Part shown: piece after piece, positions 24,225 through 33,292 of the stretch
Layout: every line of letters starts with the position of its first letter
Position numbering within the stretch: position 1 is the first letter of the stretch
Origin: CAG-552 sp964516925
Lineage (GTDB): Bacteria > Bacillota > Clostridia > Christensenellales > Pumilibacteraceae
DNA: 64,000 bases
Reading direction: 5' to 3'
Assembly (NCBI GenBank): GCA_964516925.1
Contig: CAZEXL010000005.1
Location: forward strand, 1 to 64,000
Notes under the pieces: generated by a model
Seen by the model: the letters and a program-made list of their open reading frames with translations, nothing else
Told to the model about the DNA's origin: nothing
Databases searched by the model: none
Translations under genes and position numbers: made by a program

Positions 24225-25277
24225 CTAGTAGGTTTTTACGCCTAGATACGCGCTTAAATCTTGCGTCAGATCGTTTAACGCATTCGCCCTTTTTTTTAAT
24301 ATCCAGTAGACGTTTTTTAAGTTGCGGTCGACATTGTTTACGGTTTGTGCAACTTGTTCCGAAACGTTGTCTTTTATGTTTTTGCGATATCTTTGCGTGC
24401 TTTCCATAAGCTTATCGGCGTTTTCGTTTAGCTTATTATTCGTTTTTTGGCACTCGCAAGAAAGCAAATTTAGATTATTAAAATTTTCGATTACCAGACA
24501 ATTGACGGAATTTTTTTCAAAAAACTCGCTTGCCGATCGCAACGCCGATTTTGCGACGTCTTTTATTTGAATAACGTTTTTATATAATTCGTCAAACGTT
24601 CTACCCGCTTTCTCCGCATCGTTTTCGAATACCTTAAAAGCTTCGTCTATCTTGTGCTCGGCGTCGTCACAAGCGCTTATATATCTTTCAATCTTTACTA
24701 TCTCTTTTGCTATATCGTTTTTTATCGAACCAAGCGCGTCGTTGTTTTTATCGATTTCACCGACTTTTGCATTTATTTTTGAAATAACCGATTCGATTGC
24801 ATTTATTTTTTCGTAGATGTTTTTACGCTCGTTTTTATTTCCGTTGCAAGCATATACTAAAGCATTATAGTTGCTTTCCCATGCTGTCACTTCGGACGCA
24901 TACGGCTTTTGTGGATCCCACCTTGGCTTTGCAGCCATCAAAGAATTTATTTCGCTTTCTTGCCATTTGATTTTATCGTCTAAAGGTTTTATGAAGCTTT
25001 GCAAACGATGCGCTTCTTCTTGCTTCTTTTTCTTTTCGTTAAGCAACTTTTCTTTTATTTTATCGTTTTTATTACAAACGTCTTCCGCTGCGCTTATATC
25101 GGACTGGGCGTCACTTTTTGCGTTTTGAGCGCGACTTTTAAGATCGCTAACATTACCGAGGTACCAATCTTTTACTCTATTTGCCTCGTTTTTTAATTTA
25201 GCTATACCTTCCGTTTTATACCAATAACAACTTTCCGCAACGCAATCAATTGCATCCATTGAATAGTTAATATCCAT
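24225..25277 (-). CDS. Long helical coiled-coil protein (LXG/T7SS-substrate-like)
   Basis: 350 residues, almost entirely helical and without signal peptide or membrane segment. The N-terminus (MDINYSMDAIDCVAESCYWY) followed by long heptad-like stretches (KLKNEANRVKDWYLGNVSDL, EKKKKQEEAHRLQ) and a second long coil near 190-330 resembles LXG-type T7SS substrates or their helical N-domains. No toxin domain is visible at the C-terminus. It overlaps the preceding small gene by 11 bp and precedes the LRR gene by 17 bp. Role inferred from context only. Confidence 0.65.
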   Translation of the reverse strand: MDINYSMDAIDCVAESCYWYKTEGIAKLKNEANRVKDWYLGNVSDLKSRAQNAKSDAQSDISAAEDVCNKNDKIKEKLLNEKKKKQEEAHRLQSFIKPLDDKIKWQESEINSLMAAKPRWDPQKPYASEVTAWESNYNALVYACNGNKNERKNIYEKINAIESVISKINAKVGEIDKNNDALGSIKNDIAKEIVKIERYISACDDAEHKIDEAFKVFENDAEKAGRTFDELYKNVIQIKDVAKSALRSASEFFEKNSVNCLVIENFNNLNLLSCECQKTNNKLNENADKLMESTQRYRKNIKDNVSEQVAQTVNNVDRNLKNVYWILKKRANALNDLTQDLSAYLGVKTY

Positions 25278-25506
25278 TTTTTACCTCGTAAGATCTTATC
25301 TTTTCAAAACGCGAAACGTAAGTGTTTTGTTTATCCGCCCCCACCAAAGACCTCGATATTGCGCTTACCGCATTGGTCGCAACGCTTGCGAACTTTTCGC
25401 AACAAGCGTTTGCTCCGTCCACGGCAGAATTTATGCTTCTTTGTACTTTTGTTCCTACTTTATCGCACCATCCGCATTCATTTACGTAATCAAGATATCT
25501 GCTCAT
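25267..25506 (-). CDS. Small cysteine-containing helical protein of the T7SS-like operon
   Basis: 79 residues. It carries NECGWCDKVG near the N-terminus, then an amphipathic helix rich in Ala/Ser/Val (AVDGANACCEKFASVATNAV). Its size and helicity suit a small partner or chaperone of the overlapping 350-residue protein, as small DUF-type partners accompany LXG proteins. An AGGAG box exists but is about 14 bases from the ATG, so initiation may be weak or the start misplaced. No family recognised. Confidence 0.55.
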   Translation of the reverse strand: MSRYLDYVNECGWCDKVGTKVQRSINSAVDGANACCEKFASVATNAVSAISRSLVGADKQNTYVSRFEKIRSYEVKNGY

Positions 25507-25556
25507 AACTTTTACATAAGCTCCTTTTGCTTTGCAAATTTAAGTTGCTTGTAATT

Positions 25557-25856
25557 CTACTTCATCGCCAAACGAAGCATATCAAGATATTTTTTATATC
25601 CGTCTGCCTTTGCTTTTAATTGCTCCGAAAGATTTTCCAATTTCTTTAAATCTTGGTTTATTTGTTTGGTATCTTCTTGTAAAATTCCTTTTATTTTATC
25701 TATCGTTTCGCCGCTTGCTGCCATCGAATTTATTAATTTGTTAATATTGTTTACAGCCCTTTTTACGGTTTCGACATATTGATCGATTTCTTCTTTTTCC
25801 GCCAACGTGATTTTATGTAAATTTTCATTGTTTGCTATTACTTCTTGCGTACTCAT
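25557..25856 (-). CDS. WXG100-sized helical hairpin protein
   Basis: 99 residues, two long helices separated by a small-residue turn (SMAASGETIDK) near the middle. This matches the size and helix-turn-helix layout of WXG100/EsxA proteins, although the W-x-G tripeptide itself is absent. Perfect AAGGAG box. It lies between the second WXG100-like gene and the LXG-like pair. Likely a secreted small partner of the T7SS-like ATPase (inference). Confidence 0.65.
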   Translation of the reverse strand: MSTQEVIANNENLHKITLAEKEEIDQYVETVKRAVNNINKLINSMAASGETIDKIKGILQEDTKQINQDLKKLENLSEQLKAKADGYKKYLDMLRLAMK

Positions 25857-25901
25857 TGTTGTCTCCTTTTTAATTCGTTTATTGCTCGTTTTAGAAACGC
25901 G

Positions 25902-26186
25902 CTACACCTTTATTCTGTCTTCGTTTTCTATTCTTTTTAACAAAGCGTTGGACTCGATAATTTTTTGGATCCGTTTTTGTAGATCGTCATGCATTTTTAT
26001 TGCGTCTTCTTTAATTTTGCGAATGCATTTGTTTGCATCTGCCGAAACGTTATCCTTTAGCGATTTACCATAATTATTGCTTTTACTAATTAATTGATCA
26101 GATTGTTCTTCGATTCCTTTAAGCAATTCTATTATTTTTTTCGTCGCCGCCTCTACGTTATCGGTATTCCAATTAAAATCGTTCAT
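25902..26186 (-). CDS. WXG100-like helical hairpin protein
   Basis: 94 residues. It starts MNDFNWNTDNVEAA, then a long helix, a mid-protein turn NNYGKSL in the place of the W-x-G turn, and a second helix. The opening resembles EsxA-type proteins, which often begin with a short strand and a helix. AGGAGG box. It starts 30 bp after the ATPase gene. With the 99-residue neighbour it forms the pair of small helical proteins expected at an ESX-like locus. The family call is by layout. Confidence 0.68.
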   Translation of the reverse strand: MNDFNWNTDNVEAATKKIIELLKGIEEQSDQLISKSNNYGKSLKDNVSADANKCIRKIKEDAIKMHDDLQKRIQKIIESNALLKRIENEDRIKV

Positions 26187-26216
26187 CGTTTCCTCCTGAA
26201 TTTTTTGTTGAAAATT

Positions 26217-29200
26217 TTAACATTGTTTACCTGCGCTTTTTATAAACTCAAGCCATTTTTTAGAACTCAAGAAATCCCACAGTCGAACTTCGGTGCGCTT
26301 GCAATAACACAAGTTTTCATCGTATTTTTGCCCATCGACGGTTTTTGCATCGGTTATCATATTCTTCCAATTTTGTACGTTGATAAAATCGCCGTCATAA
26401 TCGTTTTTGAATTCCGCTTTTGCCGATTCATAAGCAAATATTACATTAACGTTTTGCTCGATGCCGTGCCTTAGTAATTCGCCAAGCATTCTAAGCGCGT
26501 CTTGCTTATCAAGCTTTTCGGTAGCCGCAATATTAACCTGCGAACTATTCGGAGCTTTTATTTTCTCATATTGTTTTTTGATCGCTTCGTCTTCAACTTG
26601 ATACTCCATTATAGACTCGATTTTTTCCGAGGAAGAAAGCAAATTGTCAATAACAGTTTCGTCAAGATCTCCTTGCTTAAGCAAGTATTCTCTTAAAGTT
26701 TCTATAAATTCTTTCGGCACGTTTGAGGACAAGGCTCGATTAAAATCGCCTGCATGCAAGTCACCTTGCGATACCTTCTGGCTGATTTTATTTAATTCGT
26801 CAATCCATTCGTCTGCTTTTGCCAAACAGAACAAATACGGAGAATAATCTTCGGCTTCTCCTCTTACTCTTTTTGTATAAACGTCATAGCATTCATGTAA
26901 AGCGGACGCAATATCGTATACCGATTCGTTCACCTTTATGTAACCGTCTAGTCCAGATTCTTTCTTTAGAGCCTCGTATTGCGACAATAAATTTTTGCCA
27001 GCGTCTTCTATTATTTTTCCGGTACTACGACTGAATTTTTTTACGCTTACGTAATTTACGATAATATTAGAATTCTCCGGCAATACTTCGGCTTCCTTGC
27101 GCAAATAAGCATTATAAAGCGCCATATTATATATAATTTTAACTTGCTTAATCGGCTTTGCGCTTATACAATAATTATGCGGAGTCCTATCCGATTGCTC
27201 TTCGTTCCCTTCGTTATCAGGCTCACCGAACACGATCGGATGCGGGACGGAAGTAAGCGAATTAATACCGACGTAAAGCGGCAAACAGTCATCCGTATTA
27301 TACGTATCGTTGTTAATCACGCTTGTCGTATTTTTTATAGCTTCTACCAAAACGTCCGCCGAAACCACCGCAGTACTCCCGGGGCGTTTTTGCGTCCATC
27401 CTTGGTAAACATCGCCGTATTTATCGTTGACCTTTTTTGCAAAAGCGCTAATGTTTTTATAGTCATCTCCTATTTCTAAATACGCCGTATTTATACAAGA
27501 GAAGTAATTTTTGCCTTCAAACTGAAAAACCGCATTGCCTTTTTGCCTACGAACAAATTCAAAACATTTGTCTTTTTCGTCATCGCCCATCCCTGAAAAA
27601 GTTTTTCCAAACATGCCGGCAGCCGTTTCTAAAGCGATTCTGTTGCCGATATTAAGTAAAATTCTTTCGTCAGACACCGGATTTGTTTGCCCGCACAAAA
27701 TAAAGCTTATTCCAAGGCTACGTATTTTACTTACCCGTTTGCCTAATTGATCCATCAACTCATAGTCGTCGCCCGAAAAAGCGCTGTTTGCTTCGTCTAT
27801 AACTAAGAATATTTGCGGCAAAGACGGCATTGCGTTTTTACCGATTTTTTTGGCATATTCCGCATAATCTTGGCAAGAATTGTCTGCCATTTTCTTGTGT
27901 AAAACTTCTCGATATCCCTTAGCGTCTTTAGCATCATATTCTGCAAAAAGCCTCGTACGCTGAGTTTCAATCTGCCTAATGTACTCAAAAAGCGAAAATG
28001 CTTGCTCTTTTGTCGATCGTTCGGACAAAAAGCTCACGTGAGGAACATAGGCTTTCCCCTTGTCTTGAGAAAAGCATGCGAAATCCGCCGTGCCGGTTTG
28101 GGATTTAAAGTCAATTATATAAAACTGCAATTGATCGGGCGAATAAAACCACGAACCGCTCATTATAAGCGTCCGTATAAAAGTCGTTTTACCCGAACCT
28201 GTTGCGCCGGTAATAATGGTCGACGCCATATTGCCGGTTGTTTTAGCACGAAAATATTCGATACCACTTGAGGAAATTCCGATCGGAATGGCAATCTCAT
28301 CGCTGTCATTATCCTTGTTTTCGTTATAAAATGACGGAATTTTGATGTCCTTTCGTTCTATCAAAGATTCAAGCGTCATAGAAGATTCCTTTTTAAGCTT
28401 ATCCCTATATTCTTCAAATAAATCATCGCCATTCAATTTGCTTTTTGCGACTTCGATTTGGCTTTTATCAAAAACGTAAGCTTTATCAAAATTCTCAATC
28501 AAATCGAATTCTGTTTTATCCTCATTATAGTTGTTTTTTACAACTACGTTCTGCCCCACGCAAATAACGAAAATACCGTAATCGCCGCCTTCTTTTATAA
28601 GTTTTTGTAAACGCTCATATATATATTTTGCTTTATACGTATCGTTAAATAAATTTGAAAAAGTATTTACTACCAAAATAAAGTAAGGAAGCATCAAAAA
28701 AGGATTTTTTTCGTTAAATTCGGAAATGCTCATTCCTTTAAGCGTACTTTCGTTTTTACGTTCATCCAATTCATTAAAGAGCGCTCCTATCAACTGCTCT
28801 ACTTGCTCATCCTGCGTCGCATATCCGTTAACTTTTTCATTGTTTGCTTTATACAGACAAGAGTCAAGTTTTTTATCCTTTATGCTGTCGCAAAATTGAC
28901 CGCAAACTTTTTCATTTAAATTTGTTTTTTCAATAAATGCAAAACGTAAATTTTTCGGTCTGTAGGTATGCACGGTTTTTTCGAATAATCCCGGCAAAAG
29001 CGTTTCCAACACCGCGCTCGCACTTTCCTCATCGTCTACTTTTATAAAAACAGCATTTTTACCTTTATTTTCCGAAAGAACGGTAGGCAAACGATATTCC
29101 TTTCCATCTAGCAACACGATTTCGGACCCATAAACAATTTCGCCTTCTTTTTGAGGACAGCATTTTTCTATTAAATCTATTGCTTCATCTACTCTATTCG

Positions 29201-29735
29201 CTATTAAGGCACGTGATATATCGTCATCATTCCGCAATTTTTCAAGTTCCTCAATTTGCTGCCTAATCTTATTGCTACAGTCCTCGTCGATATCTTTAAT
29301 CAAACGTCCTGCATGTTCAGGAAAAGTGAGCAGCTTGTTGTACGCATAACAAAATTCGCTAACGTGCTCTTCGCTCGTTCTATTCTTATAGTCGTTATCC
29401 GCATCGGCAATCGTTTCGTTTATAACTTGTTCGCTCTTGTCTATAATATCGTTACAGTCCTCGCACTTTTCAACCCAAATACCGCTAAAATCAAAACGAC
29501 TTTTGTCTTTGTTAACCTTTAATAACCCCGTATCCCTCTTTTCAAAACTATTTGCGCAAAAATAACGATAGCCGTCAACAAGCCGACTTCGATTGATTAA
29601 TATATACATTTCTTGCTTCACTTCGTCACGTTTTTCGATTAAAGCATTAATTTTGTTTTGCGCATCCTTTCTAATTTCGTTAATTGTTTCGTTTAATTGG
29701 CAATATTGCTTTATTTGAGATACCGCTTCTTTCAT
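26217..29735 (-). CDS. Soluble FtsK/SpoIIIE (EssC-like) multi-module ATPase
   Basis: 1172 residues from the ATG at 29735, which has a GGAGAG box eight bases upstream; an in-frame ATG at 29762 has none. A helical N-terminus (about 1-190) is followed by three ATPase-like modules. Module 1 (about 215-450) keeps a Walker B-like strand ending ILVVN but has no P-loop. Module 2 has a full Walker A, GATGSGKT (510-517), and Walker B LVIDEA (Asp647-Glu648). Module 3 (about 800-1150) is degenerate. The one-active, two-degenerate pattern recalls EssC/EccC, but there are no transmembrane helices or FHA domains. First gene of the operon that carries two WXG100-like genes; probably the motor or substrate-recognition ATPase. 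Confidence 0.78.
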   Translation of the reverse strand: MKEAVSQIKQYCQLNETINEIRKDAQNKINALIEKRDEVKQEMYILINRSRLVDGYRYFCANSFEKRDTGLLKVNKDKSRFDFSGIWVEKCEDCNDIIDKSEQVINETIADADNDYKNRTSEEHVSEFCYAYNKLLTFPEHAGRLIKDIDEDCSNKIRQQIEELEKLRNDDDISRALIANRVDEAIDLIEKCCPQKEGEIVYGSEIVLLDGKEYRLPTVLSENKGKNAVFIKVDDEESASAVLETLLPGLFEKTVHTYRPKNLRFAFIEKTNLNEKVCGQFCDSIKDKKLDSCLYKANNEKVNGYATQDEQVEQLIGALFNELDERKNESTLKGMSISEFNEKNPFLMLPYFILVVNTFSNLFNDTYKAKYIYERLQKLIKEGGDYGIFVICVGQNVVVKNNYNEDKTEFDLIENFDKAYVFDKSQIEVAKSKLNGDDLFEEYRDKLKKESSMTLESLIERKDIKIPSFYNENKDNDSDEIAIPIGISSSGIEYFRAKTTGNMASTIITGATGSGKTTFIRTLIMSGSWFYSPDQLQFYIIDFKSQTGTADFACFSQDKGKAYVPHVSFLSERSTKEQAFSLFEYIRQIETQRTRLFAEYDAKDAKGYREVLHKKMADNSCQDYAEYAKKIGKNAMPSLPQIFLVIDEANSAFSGDDYELMDQLGKRVSKIRSLGISFILCGQTNPVSDERILLNIGNRIALETAAGMFGKTFSGMGDDEKDKCFEFVRRQKGNAVFQFEGKNYFSCINTAYLEIGDDYKNISAFAKKVNDKYGDVYQGWTQKRPGSTAVVSADVLVEAIKNTTSVINNDTYNTDDCLPLYVGINSLTSVPHPIVFGEPDNEGNEEQSDRTPHNYCISAKPIKQVKIIYNMALYNAYLRKEAEVLPENSNIIVNYVSVKKFSRSTGKIIEDAGKNLLSQYEALKKESGLDGYIKVNESVYDIASALHECYDVYTKRVRGEAEDYSPYLFCLAKADEWIDELNKISQKVSQGDLHAGDFNRALSSNVPKEFIETLREYLLKQGDLDETVIDNLLSSSEKIESIMEYQVEDEAIKKQYEKIKAPNSSQVNIAATEKLDKQDALRMLGELLRHGIEQNVNVIFAYESAKAEFKNDYDGDFINVQNWKNMITDAKTVDGQKYDENLCYCKRTEVRLWDFLSSKKWLEFIKSAGKQC

Positions 29736-29853
29736 GTTAAACTCTCCATTTGTAGAATTCATTGATAGCTATGTGAAATATCTTATCTCGCTTACAATTG
29801 GTTTGCAAAAACGTTAAAAATCAATTCCGAAAACGAATTTTTGCGAGTAAGAG

Positions 29854-29881
29854 ATTATATTTAATTTTCTTATTTCCCCAA
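29854..29881 (-). promoter_or_regulatory. Candidate promoter of the T7SS-like operon
   Basis: Minus strand: TTGGGG (29876-29881), 16-bp spacer, TATAAT (29854-29859). The -35 is weak. The leader would be about 110 nt and shows no obvious structure. Confidence 0.5.
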
Positions 29882-29950
29882 ATAGTTATAACATATTTTT
29901 TTAATTTAACGCAAATGTTTTTAACGAGTTTTACAACTTATCTTGTTTTT

Positions 29951-29996
29951 TATAAAAAATTACACTCACTAAACTATTGATTTTTGGTGAGTGTAA
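29951..29996 (-). terminator. Terminator of the HAD phosphatase/uvrC operon
   Basis: TTACACTCAC (29960-29969) pairs perfectly with GTGAGTGTAA (29987-29996). Read leftward the stem is followed by an AT-rich run with TTTTTT. Confidence 0.8.
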
Positions 29997-30039
29997 ACTA
30001 TTTTTGTTTGGTTTATGCACGGTTTTATCTTTTGAAAAA

Positions 30040-30855
30040 CTAAGGCAAATTGTTATACATCGCTTTTTCGATAAGATACGCCAGCCCGTCGTCGTCGTTG
30101 GACGGCGCGATAAGCTTAGCGACTTTTTTTAGTCTTTCGTCGGCGTTGTTTACCGCTACGCCCAATCCCGCTTCGGTTATCATGGATACGTCGTTCATGC
30201 TGTCGCCTATTGCGACCGTCTTGGCGATATCGATACCGAACAGTTTTGCAATTCGTTTAAGCGCGTTGCCTTTGCCGGCGTTTATCGACGCCCCGTCCAA
30301 ATACTCTTTGTCGGACAAAAAGAACTGAATTCCGTCATACTTGCCGATAAAACGCGGCAAATACTCGTCCGCCTTTGGTGAAGAAATAAGCACTTTTACG
30401 CATTCGAGCTTGCTGCTGAGCACGTAATCGCTAAGCCGCCCCACAACGTTGGGCGTAACCTTGGTTATTGCGCAATACTTCCGATTTATTTCGTTTAACT
30501 CGGATACGTACAATTTGTCTTTGCCGTAAACTTGAAAATACACGCCGATACGTTCGCATTCTTTTGCAAAGTCGGCAACCTGAAGATACGGCATAACGTT
30601 AATGTCGATTATTTTGCGCGTTTTGCTTTCGCGAATTATTCCGCCGTCCATTGCGCAAATGGGTGCGTTCAGCTCGTCCAGCCCGAGCCGATCGATCACC
30701 TGGATTGCCGACTCGAACATTCTGCCCGTGCTGATTATAAAAATTCCGCCCGCATTTTGATATGCGCGTATAGCTTCGCGAGTGCGCTCCGAAGCCGTTT
30801 TATCGCTTTTTAGCGCAGTGCCGTCCAAATCGCTTACTATAAGTTCGTACTTCAT
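30040..30855 (-). CDS. Cof-type HAD-superfamily phosphatase
   Basis: 271 residues. HAD motif I is DLDGTALKSD (residues 9-18), motif II is ISTGR, the motif III lysine is in the GKGNALKRIA segment, and motif IV is GDSMNDVSMI. The large type IIB cap typical of Cof/YwpJ sugar-phosphate phosphatases lies between. The physiological substrate cannot be told. Its ATG overlaps the uvrC stop codon (ATGA), so it is translationally coupled. Confidence 0.92.
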   Translation of the reverse strand: MKYELIVSDLDGTALKSDKTASERTREAIRAYQNAGGIFIISTGRMFESAIQVIDRLGLDELNAPICAMDGGIIRESKTRKIIDINVMPYLQVADFAKECERIGVYFQVYGKDKLYVSELNEINRKYCAITKVTPNVVGRLSDYVLSSKLECVKVLISSPKADEYLPRFIGKYDGIQFFLSDKEYLDGASINAGKGNALKRIAKLFGIDIAKTVAIGDSMNDVSMITEAGLGVAVNNADERLKKVAKLIAPSNDDDGLAYLIEKAMYNNLP

Positions 30856-32630
30856 CGTTTTTCTCTCCTAAAATACTCGTAGACGTTTTGCGCAACGGCA
30901 GAGTCTATTCCGTTTATCGCCTGCAACTCGCCGAGCGAGGCGTTTTTAAGGTCGGCAAAATTCGGAAACGTTCTTAGCAAAATCTCTCTCTTTTTTGGTC
31001 CGACGCCCTTTATTTCGTCCAGCTCACTGGTAAGTCGTTTGCGCCTTAGCGAGCGGTGGTACGTTATGGCAAAACGATGCGCCTCGTCTCGAATACGCTG
31101 CAAAAGCCTTAGGGCGTAGTCGCTTTTGCTAAGCACTATAGGATCGCTGCGCCCCGGCAAGAATATCTCTTCCTCTCGTTCGGCAAGCGATATCATGGGT
31201 ATATTCAGTCCCTCGCCTAGCATAACTTCCGTTGCCGCCGAAAGCTGACCTTTGCCGCCGTCGATTACTATTAGGTCAGGCAATTCGCCGTGCGATAGTC
31301 TCCGTTTTATTACCTCTGCCATGCAGGCAAAGTCGTTGTTGCCCTCGACGGTCTTTATTTTGTATCGGCGGTAGTCCGATTTGCTTGGCGCGCCGTCGAT
31401 AAACACCACTCCGCTTGCCACTTTGTCGGTTCCGCTTACGTGTGAAATATCGAAGCACTCCATTCGTCGCACGCTCTTTAACTTTAATAGATCTCGCAGT
31501 CGCTCTGCCGCCTTTACGGTAAGATTGACGTTGCGTTTGTGCTTTTCGACCGACTTATCCAAATAATCCGAAGCGTTTTGCTCCGCCATTAGCACTAGCT
31601 TTCGTTTTGCTCCTTTTTGCGGAAACGTCACTTCCGTCTTCTTCCCTTTTTGCGCCGACAAATATTCGCTTAGCGCATCGGAATTAAATTCGCTTCCAAA
31701 GCACACTTCGTCGGGCACGTCGTGATTGCCGCCGTAGTATTGAACGGCAAACGACTCCAACGCTTCGCCGTCGTCAAAAGCCGCTTCGTCCAAAATATAG
31801 TTGTAAACGCCCATCATTTTACCGTTTCGTACGACGTTTACCGACACGGCGCTGTACAAGCCGCTGTTTTTGATGGCAAAAGAGTCTATGTTTACGACCT
31901 TGTCAAGATCGGACACGGTGCGCGTTTTTAGCAGTTGCAACATCGAAAGCTGATCACGATAAGTAATGGCGCGCTCGAAGTCTTCGCTTTTTGCCGCAGC
32001 CGTCATCTTTGCGGTTATAATCTGCTCTGCCGTTTCGTCTCTGCCGCACAAAAAATCCATAACTCGCTTTACGATTTTAGCATACTCGTCCTTGTCGATT
32101 TTGCCCACGCACGGCGCTTTACACAACCCTATGTGGTAATTAAGACACTCTCGTTTTGCCGATAGTTTTTTAGGACACGCGCGCATGCCGTACGCGCTTT
32201 TTATTATTCCCACTATATCCCAAACTCGCAAACCGTTAAGATACGGTCCGAAATATCTGGCACCGTCTTTCTTTAGTTTGCGAGTAACTTCGACGGTAGG
32301 AAAATCCTGTCTTAAATCTATTTTTATATAAGGACTTGCCTTGTCGTCCTTTAGTAATATATTGTAACGAGGATTGTACTTTTTTACAAGATTGGACTCT
32401 AAACTTAGCGCGTCCTTTTCGGACAATGTGATTATATACTCGAAAGAATCGATATTGTCCACCATTGCCTGCACCTTGACGGGCTTTGGCGAATTGTTAA
32501 AATACTGTCGTACCCTGTTTTTTAGTACGACGGCTTTGCCGACGTAAATCACGTTTCCGCTTACGTCCTTCATTATATAAACGCCCGGATTATCGGGCAA
32601 ATCTTCTAGTCGTTGTTTTGTAACCGGCAT
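30852..32630 (-). CDS. uvrC: Excinuclease ABC subunit C
   Basis: Makes both incisions in UvrABC nucleotide excision repair. 592 residues. It has an N-terminal GIY-YIG domain (PGVYIMKD, VIYVGKA), a Cys-rich central region (CLNYHIGLCKAPCVG), a UvrB-interacting UVR motif (near 200-235), an RNase H-like nuclease (MECFDISHVSG, VIDGGKGQL) and C-terminal HhH motifs (IKGVGPKKREILL). I place the start at ATG 32630, eight bases after AGGAG; the in-frame TTG at 32636 is too close to that box. It overlaps queH by 25 bp. Confidence 0.95.
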   Translation of the reverse strand: MPVTKQRLEDLPDNPGVYIMKDVSGNVIYVGKAVVLKNRVRQYFNNSPKPVKVQAMVDNIDSFEYIITLSEKDALSLESNLVKKYNPRYNILLKDDKASPYIKIDLRQDFPTVEVTRKLKKDGARYFGPYLNGLRVWDIVGIIKSAYGMRACPKKLSAKRECLNYHIGLCKAPCVGKIDKDEYAKIVKRVMDFLCGRDETAEQIITAKMTAAAKSEDFERAITYRDQLSMLQLLKTRTVSDLDKVVNIDSFAIKNSGLYSAVSVNVVRNGKMMGVYNYILDEAAFDDGEALESFAVQYYGGNHDVPDEVCFGSEFNSDALSEYLSAQKGKKTEVTFPQKGAKRKLVLMAEQNASDYLDKSVEKHKRNVNLTVKAAERLRDLLKLKSVRRMECFDISHVSGTDKVASGVVFIDGAPSKSDYRRYKIKTVEGNNDFACMAEVIKRRLSHGELPDLIVIDGGKGQLSAATEVMLGEGLNIPMISLAEREEEIFLPGRSDPIVLSKSDYALRLLQRIRDEAHRFAITYHRSLRRKRLTSELDEIKGVGPKKREILLRTFPNFADLKNASLGELQAINGIDSAVAQNVYEYFRREKR

Positions 32631-33187
32631 CCGCAATACTCCTGTCGATATAGTCCGTACCGTTTGCTTAACTGAATGGAACGCAAATAGCCGTCCTTCT
32701 TTTTGAAATCGCTAGGCAAAAATTCCACTCCGACTTCCGAAGCGACCGAATTGCCTATGGAATTTACAACGTCCGCATTTTTATGCGGCGAAACGGTAAG
32801 CGTCGTGCAAAAATAATCGTAGCCGCCCTTCTTTGCCTGAATTGCCGTTTCTTTTAGTCGCATATAAAAACACAGCTCGCAACGCGCACCGCCTTCGGGC
32901 GCGGAAAACAAATCTTTGACGAGTGTTAGATATTCGTCGTTGTCGTAATCGCCGATAGTAAGCGGCACTCCTAAAATGTCGCACAGCCTCTTTTGTTCGC
33001 TTAATCTATGCTCGTATTCGCCTAAAGGCATTATGCAAGGATTGTAATAAAATACGGTCGTGGCAATTTTGGGCGTTAGAAACTCGAGCACGCTGCTCGA
33101 GCACGGCGCACAACAACTGTGCAAAAACAGCTTTTTGTTTTTTGCGTCGCTTAACAATTGTTCTGCTTGTTCGTAATATCTACCCAT
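32606..33187 (-). CDS. queH: Epoxyqueuosine reductase QueH
   Basis: Reduces epoxyqueuosine to queuosine in tRNA, the last step of queuosine synthesis, in bacteria lacking QueG. 193 residues. The cysteine motifs of the family are all present: HSCCAPCSS near residue 23, CELCFYMRL near 100, and the C-terminal EYCGC. The ATG has no ribosome binding site and lies exactly six bases after the -10 box, so the mRNA is probably leaderless. uvrC and the HAD gene follow in the same transcript. Confidence 0.93.
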   Translation of the reverse strand: MGRYYEQAEQLLSDAKNKKLFLHSCCAPCSSSVLEFLTPKIATTVFYYNPCIMPLGEYEHRLSEQKRLCDILGVPLTIGDYDNDEYLTLVKDLFSAPEGGARCELCFYMRLKETAIQAKKGGYDYFCTTLTVSPHKNADVVNSIGNSVASEVGVEFLPSDFKKKDGYLRSIQLSKRYGLYRQEYCGCRLQNND

Positions 33188-33193
33188 ATCGAA

Positions 33194-33222
33194 AGTATAG
33201 CCGATTTTGAACGCGTTGTCAA
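33194..33222 (-). promoter_or_regulatory. Promoter giving a leaderless queH-uvrC-HAD transcript
   Basis: Minus strand: TTGACA (33217-33222), 17-bp spacer, TATACT (33194-33199), then six bases and the ATG of queH at 33187. The predicted start of transcription is the A of the start codon. Confidence 0.85.
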
Positions 33223-33244
33223 CAATGCGAACGACGCGTCAAAC

Positions 33245-33274
33245 AAAAAACCGCCTCGCTTAAAGCGTTGCGGC
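33245..33274 (-). terminator. Terminator of dnaB
   Basis: Minus strand CCGCAACGC / GCGAGGCGG with a small internal mismatch and a TTTAA loop, followed by TTTTTTG. It lies about 20 bp after the dnaB stop. Confidence 0.85.
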
Positions 33275-33292
33275 TTTTTATCGAATTATTTA

